From JAWWBN01 sp033720955 (lineage in GTDB: Bacteria; Acidobacteriota; Thermoanaerobaculia; Multivoradales; JAHEKO01): a stretch of DNA of 17,418 nucleotides. The position numbers and the translations under genes are program-made. Of the stretch, positions 12,699 to 17,418 are shown piece after piece (the first letter of the stretch is position 1; every line of letters begins with the position of its first letter). The notes below the pieces were generated by a model. It was not told where the DNA came from. It saw only the letters and a program-made list of their open reading frames with translations, and made no database searches. The DNA is taken from NCBI GenBank assembly GCA_033720955.1, contig JAWWBN010000058.1, forward strand, positions 1 through 17,418, read 5' to 3'.

Positions 12699-13298
12699 AT
12701 GCGCCGACCCCCCCTCCTCGTCCTGACCGCGCTCCTCGCCGCGGCCGCTCCCCCCTCGTTCGCCGAGAACCCCCGGGTCGAGATCGTGGTCCGCGACCAC
12801 GGCTCGATCGTGGTGGAGCTGTTCGAGCAGGAGGCGCCGCTCACCGTGGCGAGCTTCCTCGAGGAGGTGCGCGCCGGCTGGTACGAGGGCACCGTCTTCC
12901 ACCGCGTGATCCCCGGCTTCATGATCCAGGGGGGCGGCTTCGACGCCAGCTACCAGTTCAAGCCCACCGACAAGGCGTTGCGCAACGAGGCCGACAACGG
13001 CCTCCGCAACGACCGCGGCACCGTGGCCATGGCCCGCAGGCCCGACCCGCACACCGCTTCGGTGCAGTTCTTCGTCAACCTGGTGGACAACGACTTCCTG
13101 AATCACACCGCCAAGACGCCGAGAGGCTGGGGCTACACGGTGTTCGGTCGCGTGGTCGAGGGGATGGAGGTCGCCGACGCGATCGCCGAGGTGCCGACGC
13201 GACGCGACCGCGTCTCGGAGGCGACGCCCGTGACGCCGGTGGTGATCGAGAGAGCGGTGGTGCTCGAGCCGGCGGAGGGAGAGGCCCCCGGAGACTGA
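12699..13298 (+). CDS. Secreted cyclophilin-type peptidyl-prolyl isomerase
   Basis: 199 aa. A signal peptide (residues 1-22: basic start, hydrophobic LLVLTALLAAAAPP, cleavage near SFA/EN) exports it to the periplasm or outside. The cyclophilin domain follows at about 25-190. GWYEGTVFHRVIPGFMIQGGGF (about 60-81) carries the catalytic Arg and Phe. NDRGTVAMAR (about 104-113) and SVQFFVNLVDNDFL (about 121-134) complete the active site. It catalyses cis-trans isomerisation of prolyl bonds in exported proteins (PpiA/PpiB type). AAGGAG 8 nt before the ATG fixes the start. Convergent with the next gene, 19 nt away. Confidence 0.96.
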   Translation: MRRPPLLVLTALLAAAAPPSFAENPRVEIVVRDHGSIVVELFEQEAPLTVASFLEEVRAGWYEGTVFHRVIPGFMIQGGGFDASYQFKPTDKALRNEADNGLRNDRGTVAMARRPDPHTASVQFFVNLVDNDFLNHTAKTPRGWGYTVFGRVVEGMEVADAIAEVPTRRDRVSEATPVTPVVIERAVVLEPAEGEAPGD

Positions 13299-13317
13299 AG
13301 GGCCTGGAGACGGGGCG

Positions 13318-14037
13318 CTACTTTTTCGTCTTGGAGCGGATGAGGTCCAGACAGGCCCAGAGGACCTCGAGCTGCTCGCGGCCGTGCGGCAGGGAGAGGT
13401 CGCGCCAGACGTCGCGGGTGGCGGAGAGGAAGTCGTGGAAGTCGATCTTGCGCTTGCGGTCGATGATGCGGCGCAGCGCGCCGAAGAGGTCGGAGGCGCT
13501 CCAGAGGGCTGGGCGCTTGCCGCGCAGCTCCTGCCAGCCCACCTTCAGCGCCTCGACACGACGCTCGCGGACTTCCGGGTCGGCGATGCGGCGGCGCAGC
13601 CGCTCCACCTCGGACAGGCGCTCGAACTCCTCGTCCGGCGGCGGCTCCAGGGCGCTGATCACCTGCCAGTGCTGGGGCAGCAGCTCCTCTTTCATGATCA
13701 GCGCCTTCTTGGCGTCGAAGAGCTTGGTGTTGAGCAGGTTGAAGAGGTTGGAGAGGCTGGGCAGATCCGCCCCGCCGATCCACCTCGCCAGATCTTCCTC
13801 GGTCGGGATCTCCCGCGCCGGCTGGTCCGCCTTCTTCGCGGCGGCGGCCTTGGCGGCGGCGGCCTTCTTCGCCGCTTCGGCGGCCGCGCCGTCGCCCTCC
13901 GGCGACCGCTCGACCGGTGTCTCGGGGCCGCCCGCGTCTTCGACGGCCGACGCCGTCTCCGCTCCGTCGCCGGCGCTCCCGGTCCGCGTCTCGACGTCCT
14001 GCTCGGCCGCTGTCTCGGGCGGCGTCTCGTCGGGCAT
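13318..14037 (-). CDS. Hypothetical protein with Ala/Glu/Lys-rich N-terminus
   Basis: 239 aa, family not recognised. Residues 1-about 75 are acidic and low-complexity, with an Ala-Lys repeat (AAEAAKKAAAAKAAAAKKAD) that could be a flexible or coiled linker. Residues about 80-239 form a charged, mainly helical domain, with ALWSASDLFGALRRIIDRKRKIDFHDFLSATRDVWRDL (about 180-217) as its most distinctive part. No signal peptide or membrane helix. ATG 14037 is chosen because a good promoter (TTGGCA-18-TACGCT) ends 9 nt upstream and there is no Shine-Dalgarno site; an upstream in-frame extension would run through that promoter. Divergent from the aldo/keto reductase. Confidence 0.8.
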   Translation of the reverse strand: MPDETPPETAAEQDVETRTGSAGDGAETASAVEDAGGPETPVERSPEGDGAAAEAAKKAAAAKAAAAKKADQPAREIPTEEDLARWIGGADLPSLSNLFNLLNTKLFDAKKALIMKEELLPQHWQVISALEPPPDEEFERLSEVERLRRRIADPEVRERRVEALKVGWQELRGKRPALWSASDLFGALRRIIDRKRKIDFHDFLSATRDVWRDLSLPHGREQLEVLWACLDLIRSKTKK

Positions 14038-14046
14038 GTCGAGCGA

Positions 14047-14104
14047 AGCGTAGACAATCGGGCGCCGTTTTGCCAACCCGCGCCGTCCGGGGCGCTGATA
14101 CGAT
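14047..14104. promoter_or_regulatory. Divergent promoters for the hypothetical and aldo/keto reductase genes
   Basis: Minus strand: TTGGCA (14076-14071, 5 of 6 to TTGACA), an 18-nt spacer and TACGCT (14052-14047), then 9 nt to ATG 14037. Plus strand: TGATACGAT (14096-14104), an extended -10 (TGN-TACGAT at 14099-14104), then 9 nt to ATG 14114. Both would give very short leaders. The two promoter cores do not overlap but are close enough for shared regulation. Confidence 0.5.
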
Positions 14105-14113
14105 CCGGTGCCC

Positions 14114-15223
14114 ATGCACCCGGGTCGCGCCACCGCCGAGGGGACCGCCCGTTTCCGGGGTCGCTTCGAGGGCGCTCGGCTGGCCGGCGGGTCGTTCCGC
14201 CAGGTGGGAGAGCTGTGGCTGTCCTCCATCGGGCTCGGGACCTATCTCGGCGAGGCGGACGACGAGACCGACGCCGCCTACGAGGGGGCGGTGATCGAGG
14301 CCCTCGAGGCCGGAATCAACGTCTTCGACACGGCCATCAACTACCGCCACCAGCGCAGCGAGCGGGCCGTGGGTCGGGCGCTGGCCCGCGCCTTCGACGA
14401 GGGCATCGCCGCCCGCGACGAGGTCTTCGTCTCGACGAAGGGGGGGTTTCTCCCCTTCGACGGCGATCTGCCCGACGACCCGCCGGAGTACCTGCGGGCG
14501 ACCTACCTCGACACCGGCCTGCTGCAGCCCGGCGACATCGCCGCCGGCTGCCACGCCATGGCGCCCGCCTTTCTCGAGGACCAGCTCGAGCGCAGCCGCG
14601 CCAACCTGGGTCTCGAGACGGTGGATCTCTACTACCTGCACAACCCCGAGACGCAGCTCGGCGAGCTGCGGCCGGCGGTGGTCGGGCAGCGGTTGACGCA
14701 GGCCTTCGACTTCCTGGAGCGCGCCGCGGAAGCCGGGACGATCGCCGCCTGGGGTCTGGCCACCTGGAACGGGCTGCGCTCCGCCCCGGAGAGCGTCGAG
14801 CACCTCGATCTCCAGGCGGTGGTCGATCGGGCCCGGAGGGTGCGTCCCGAGCCGCGGCTCGCCGCGGTCCAACTGCCGCTCAACCTGGCCATGCCCGAGG
14901 GGCTGCTGCGCGCCAGCCAGCGGCTGGGCGAGATGGTGGTGCCGGTGCTGATCGCCGCGCGGCACTTCGGCCTGACGGTCTTCACCTCCGCCTCGATCCT
15001 CCAGGGCCGTCTGGGGCGGGCGCTGCCGTCGGAGATCGGCGAGGCTCTCCCCGGTTTCGACAGCGACACCCAGAGGGCGCTGCAGTTCGCGCGCTCCGCG
15101 CCCGGTGTCGGCACCGCCCTGGTGGGTATGTCGAAGGCGGACCACGTGCGAGAGAACGCGGCGGTGGCCGAGCGCCCGCCGGCCGGGGCCGAGGCCTACC
15201 GGCGGCTCTTCGGTCCCGGCTGA
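14114..15223 (+). CDS. Aldo/keto reductase
   Basis: 369 aa NAD(P)H-dependent oxidoreductase with a TIM barrel. The catalytic tetrad is visible: Asp72 and Tyr77 in FDTAINY, Lys109 in VSTKGG, and His176 in YYLHNPE. LSSIGLGTYLG (37-47) is the usual N-terminal strand. A 40-residue insert (about 112-152, FLPFDGDLPDDPPEYLRATYLD...) sits between the Lys and His strands and is longer than in most members; it probably shapes the substrate site. The C-terminal VGMSKADHVREN is the cofactor phosphate site. ATG 14114 follows an extended -10 by 9 nt; GTG 14108 is an alternative. Substrate not predictable. Confidence 0.95.
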   Translation: MHPGRATAEGTARFRGRFEGARLAGGSFRQVGELWLSSIGLGTYLGEADDETDAAYEGAVIEALEAGINVFDTAINYRHQRSERAVGRALARAFDEGIAARDEVFVSTKGGFLPFDGDLPDDPPEYLRATYLDTGLLQPGDIAAGCHAMAPAFLEDQLERSRANLGLETVDLYYLHNPETQLGELRPAVVGQRLTQAFDFLERAAEAGTIAAWGLATWNGLRSAPESVEHLDLQAVVDRARRVRPEPRLAAVQLPLNLAMPEGLLRASQRLGEMVVPVLIAARHFGLTVFTSASILQGRLGRALPSEIGEALPGFDSDTQRALQFARSAPGVGTALVGMSKADHVRENAAVAERPPAGAEAYRRLFGPG

Positions 15224-15232
15224 GCGAGCGCC

Positions 15233-16510
15233 TCAGTCGAGCGTCAGCAGACGCTCCGGGATGACGTGGCGCCGCAGCGTCTCGTCCGGCGGCGCCACGT
15301 ACATGGGGTGGCCCAGGCCGAGCAGGAGCGCCGCCGGCAGACGCCAGAGAAGGAAGAGGAGGACGGCCAGCCGGAGCCAGCGGCGGGCCGGGGGCCAGAG
15401 GTGGTCGAGCCAGAGGGCGACCGGGAGGCTGGCGGCGGGCACCGCCAGGAGCAGGTGCCATCCCTGCATCAGGATCGGCGAGAGCGCGGCGGCGGCGAGG
15501 CTCGAGCCGAGCACGGCCAGGCCGTAGCTCCGCGCCCAGGGGCGGGGCGCCGCACCGGCCGGCCGACGCCGCAGCAGCCACCAGCTCGCCGCCACCGGCA
15601 GCAGCACCGACAGCAGGCCGAGCAGGTGGGTGAGCTCGCCGGCGGCGCAGAGGAGAGCGCTCCGAGTCTCGTCGCTGCCGGGTAGCTCGCAGAAGACCAT
15701 CTGGCGGTAGCGCCGGCCCATGTCCAGGGAGCCGAAGCGCAGCCAGTAGAGGAGGGCCTTCTCGACCGAGTTGGCGCGCATCAGCAGGTCCAGGGCCACC
15801 GGGTCGGACGGGGGCGCCGCGCCGCCTCGGAGCCAGGCGACCAGAGTGGGCCAGAGGGTGAGCCCGCCGAGCAGCGCTCCTGCCGCCGCCGCCGGCCAGT
15901 GGGGCCGGAGGTGCCGGCGCCAGGCCAGCCAGGCCGTGGCGAAGAGGAGAATCAGGGCCGAGCCGTGAACCTGGGGCGTCGCGGTCAGCAGAGCGCCGAG
16001 GGCCAGCGAAGGACCCACTCGGGGCCGCCGCCGCAGTGCGTCGGAGACCCACAGGTGCACCGCCGCGGGCAGGAAGAGGAAGTTCGACTCCCAGAGGTAG
16101 CCGGAGTGGAACAGTCGCCACGGCCCCAGCCAGAAGACCATGCCGAAGAGCGCCGCCGGCCGCCAACCGTAGCGGCGGCGCACGGTGGCGAGAAGCAGCG
16201 CTCCGGCTGCCAGGTGGGTGGCCTGCAAGAGCAGCGTCGGGGCGCGGAAGTCCCGCCAGAGGGCGAGTGGCAGGCCGACCAGAAGCTGCAGCAGCGCCCC
16301 GGGCAGGGCGTAGTCCCCGGTCATCAGCTTGCCGAAGGCCGCCGGGGAGCCGCCCCGGACCAGCTCCATCCCCAGCGTGTAGAGTTCCACCTGGTCGCGG
16401 TAGATCCAGACGGGGCGGGCCCACAGCCAGAGACCCAGGGCCGCGCCCAGGGCGAAGACCGCGCGGGTCAGACGCCGCCAGTCGGCCTCGCCGGTCTGCC
16501 AACCGAGCAT
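15233..16510 (-). CDS. Polytopic membrane protein, GT-C glycosyltransferase-like
   Basis: 425 aa with about 10-11 hydrophobic helices. After the first helix (about residues 16-32) comes WIYRDQVELYTLGMEL (35-50), in the place where ArnT/PMT-type GT-C enzymes keep their acidic catalytic loop (Asp39, Glu42). A long hydrophilic stretch (about 235-285) contains PPSDPVALDLLMRANSVEKALLYWLRFG. A lipid-phosphate sugar donor and an envelope acceptor would be expected, but the family assignment is from layout, not strong motifs. ATG 16510 begins at CATG shared with the divergent gene. A GATACT hexamer lies 7 nt upstream. Stop is 9 nt from the convergent reductase stop. Confidence 0.78.
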   Translation of the reverse strand: MLGWQTGEADWRRLTRAVFALGAALGLWLWARPVWIYRDQVELYTLGMELVRGGSPAAFGKLMTGDYALPGALLQLLVGLPLALWRDFRAPTLLLQATHLAAGALLLATVRRRYGWRPAALFGMVFWLGPWRLFHSGYLWESNFLFLPAAVHLWVSDALRRRPRVGPSLALGALLTATPQVHGSALILLFATAWLAWRRHLRPHWPAAAAGALLGGLTLWPTLVAWLRGGAAPPSDPVALDLLMRANSVEKALLYWLRFGSLDMGRRYRQMVFCELPGSDETRSALLCAAGELTHLLGLLSVLLPVAASWWLLRRRPAGAAPRPWARSYGLAVLGSSLAAAALSPILMQGWHLLLAVPAASLPVALWLDHLWPPARRWLRLAVLLFLLWRLPAALLLGLGHPMYVAPPDETLRRHVIPERLLTLD

Positions 16511-17418
16511 GTTGCGGAGTATCTCCCGAATCAGGCGGCTCTCGACGGATCGGCCCGGCGAGAGCCTCGCCCTCCCGAGACGCGCCGGGCTCCTCTGGGC
16601 GGTGCTCCTCCTGCTCGTGTCGGGGGCCTGCCAGAGGGGGCCGGCGACCCGCGAGGAGCTGGCGGAGGCGGCGGCGCGGGCGACGCCGGTGCTCGCCGAG
16701 GGCATCGGGCCGCTGCGCGACGCCTTCGACGCCCGGCGGGGCTCGCCGCGGCTGGTGGCGATTCTCACCACGGCGTGCCCGCGCTGCTTCGAGGGTGCCG
16801 TGGCGGTGGCGGGTCCCCTCCTGCGCGCCCGCCCCGACCTCCAGGTCATGCTGATCTGGACCGAAGTGCTTCCGTACGACAGCGGCGCTCGCAAGCGGGT
16901 GGAGCTCTTCTACGACCCGGAGAGGATCGCCCACTTCCTGGATGGTGACCGGGCGGCGGCGCGGGCGCTGGCGGGGGAGCTGGGCTGGGGCGACGAGGAG
17001 CTGGCCTACGACGTCTTTCTGCTGTTCGACGCCGAGGCCGCCTGGGGCGAGGCGATGCCGGAGCCGGCCGCCTGGTTCCACCAGCGGCGCGATCTCGGCC
17101 CGGACCGCTACCGGACCGAGGCGGCGCTCCTGAGGGCGCTGACGGAGGCGGTCGGCGCGCTCTCGGCGGGAGGGCCGCGGCCGCCGCCCGGGCCGACCCG
17201 AGCCGCCGCTTCCCTCAGTCCGGAGCCGCGGAGGAAGCCGGGGCGGGAGCGGGCGGCGACAGAAGCGCCCTGCCGTCCAGGTCGTCGGGGGTCGGGATCC
17301 CCAGCAGCCGGGCGATCGTCGGCGCCAGGTCCACGGTGCGCACCGGCTCGGTCACCACGGCCGCCGGCACCCCGGGCGCCCGCACCAGGAGCGGCACCCG
17401 GGCGTCGTAGTCGTAGGC
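16509..17418 (+). CDS. Lipoprotein-like thioredoxin-fold protein; frame open at window end
   Basis: The reading frame from ATG 16509 stays open to the end of the window (303 codons seen), so the stop is not visible. Residues about 27-41 (AGLLWAVLLLLVSGAC) form a signal with Cys41 in a lipobox-like context (V-S-G-A-C, not the strict L-x-x-C form). A thioredoxin-like part follows: RLVAILTTACPRC (about 81-93) with Cys90-Pro-Arg-Cys93, then LQVMLIWTEVLPYDSGARKRVELFYD and AYDVFLLFDAEAAWGE. The recognisable protein ends near 17165. From there the frame is Pro/Arg-rich and from 17215 runs antisense to the phosphatase, so the true 3' end is in doubt. A redox or thiol-disulfide role is inferred from CPRC alone. 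Confidence 0.7.
   Translation, partial: MLRSISRIRRLSTDRPGESLALPRRAGLLWAVLLLLVSGACQRGPATREELAEAAARATPVLAEGIGPLRDAFDARRGSPRLVAILTTACPRCFEGAVAVAGPLLRARPDLQVMLIWTEVLPYDSGARKRVELFYDPERIAHFLDGDRAAARALAGELGWGDEELAYDVFLLFDAEAAWGEAMPEPAAWFHQRRDLGPDRYRTEAALLRALTEAVGALSAGGPRPPPGPTRAAASLSPEPRRKPGRERAATEAPCRPGRRGSGSPAAGRSSAPGPRCAPARSPRPPAPRAPAPGAAPGRRSRR
17215..17418 (-). CDS. Alkaline phosphatase/sulfatase superfamily protein, C-terminal fragment
   Basis: The last 67 residues of a protein that enters from beyond the right edge. YDYDARVPLLVRAPGV followed by VRTVDLAPTIARLLGIPTPDDLDGRALL matches the C-terminal strand-helix end of the alkaline-phosphatase fold family (PafA-type phosphatases, type I phosphodiesterases, sulfatases). 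After it comes a short Pro/Ala-rich tail to the stop at 17215-17217. The YDYD-x-x-VPLL form is closest to PafA-like phosphatases. Catalytic residues lie outside the window. Incomplete at the N-terminal side. Confidence 0.85.
   Translation of the reverse strand, partial: AYDYDARVPLLVRAPGVPAAVVTEPVRTVDLAPTIARLLGIPTPDDLDGRALLSPPAPAPASSAAPD

Noticed and set aside
13133..15145. Minus-strand open frame of 670 codons
   Set aside because: It spans the cyclophilin, the hypothetical gene and the aldo/keto reductase in wrong frames, with low-complexity Arg/Gly/Ala content.
14982..17081. Minus-strand open frame of 699 codons
   Set aside because: It runs in another frame over the GT-C-like gene and shows no domain; composition is Arg/Pro/Ala shadow-like.

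Overview
This is a very GC-rich, densely packed bacterial chromosomal window. It carries a tmRNA gene, a complete bacillithiol (BSH) biosynthesis locus, an operon of small membrane proteins, and several housekeeping enzymes. No phage, transposase or CRISPR genes are visible. The base composition, a full bshC-bshB-bshA set in a non-Firmicute, and the DUF4870/DUF4190/DUF2752/Yip1 membrane genes suggest an Acidobacteriota-like (for example Thermoanaerobaculia-type) or similar organism. The phylum is inferred, not demonstrated.

Left end (1-755): about 2.3 copies of a 75-bp tandem repeat abut the 3' end of ssrA (tmRNA, minus strand, 212-566). Between ssrA and the first protein gene lies a non-coding stretch with an 11-bp long-range inverted repeat (622-733) enclosing smaller hairpins. 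It is a candidate structured leader for an AI-2E-family exporter gene (756-1790).

Region 1824-4694: a minus-strand pair (dusB and a two-helix membrane protein) is followed by an HSD10-like short-chain dehydrogenase, then by a divergent pair of very small genes, one HicB-like and one ribbon-helix-helix, that share a short AT-rich promoter patch.

Region 4719-9625: a SAM-dependent methyltransferase overlaps bshC, which is followed by bshB and bshA, so every step from UDP-GlcNAc plus malate to BSH is encoded. The methyltransferase is a good candidate for an N-methyl-bacillithiol synthase (NmbA-like). A YigZ/IMPACT-family gene follows.

Region 9642-12291: a clear promoter (TTGTAG-17-TAGACT) precedes six genes: DUF4870, DUF4190, DUF2752, Yip1-like, a second DUF2752, and yidD. 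The last four are joined by ATGA start/stop overlaps. This looks like a coordinated membrane-biogenesis module and is the least described multi-gene unit here.

Region 12332-17418: a DUF971 protein, a secreted cyclophilin, an unrecognised Ala/Glu-rich protein on the minus strand, a divergent aldo/keto reductase, a polytopic GT-C-like membrane protein (minus), a thioredoxin-fold lipoprotein (plus) whose start codon overlaps that of its divergent neighbour, and the C-terminal end of an alkaline phosphatase/sulfatase-superfamily enzyme entering from the right on the minus strand.

A theme across the window is that many first-in-transcript genes lack a Shine-Dalgarno sequence and instead have a TANNNT -10-like hexamer 6-10 nt before the start codon, suggesting leaderless or near-leaderless messages. 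Internal operon genes and several others use AGGAGG-type sites or ATGA coupling.
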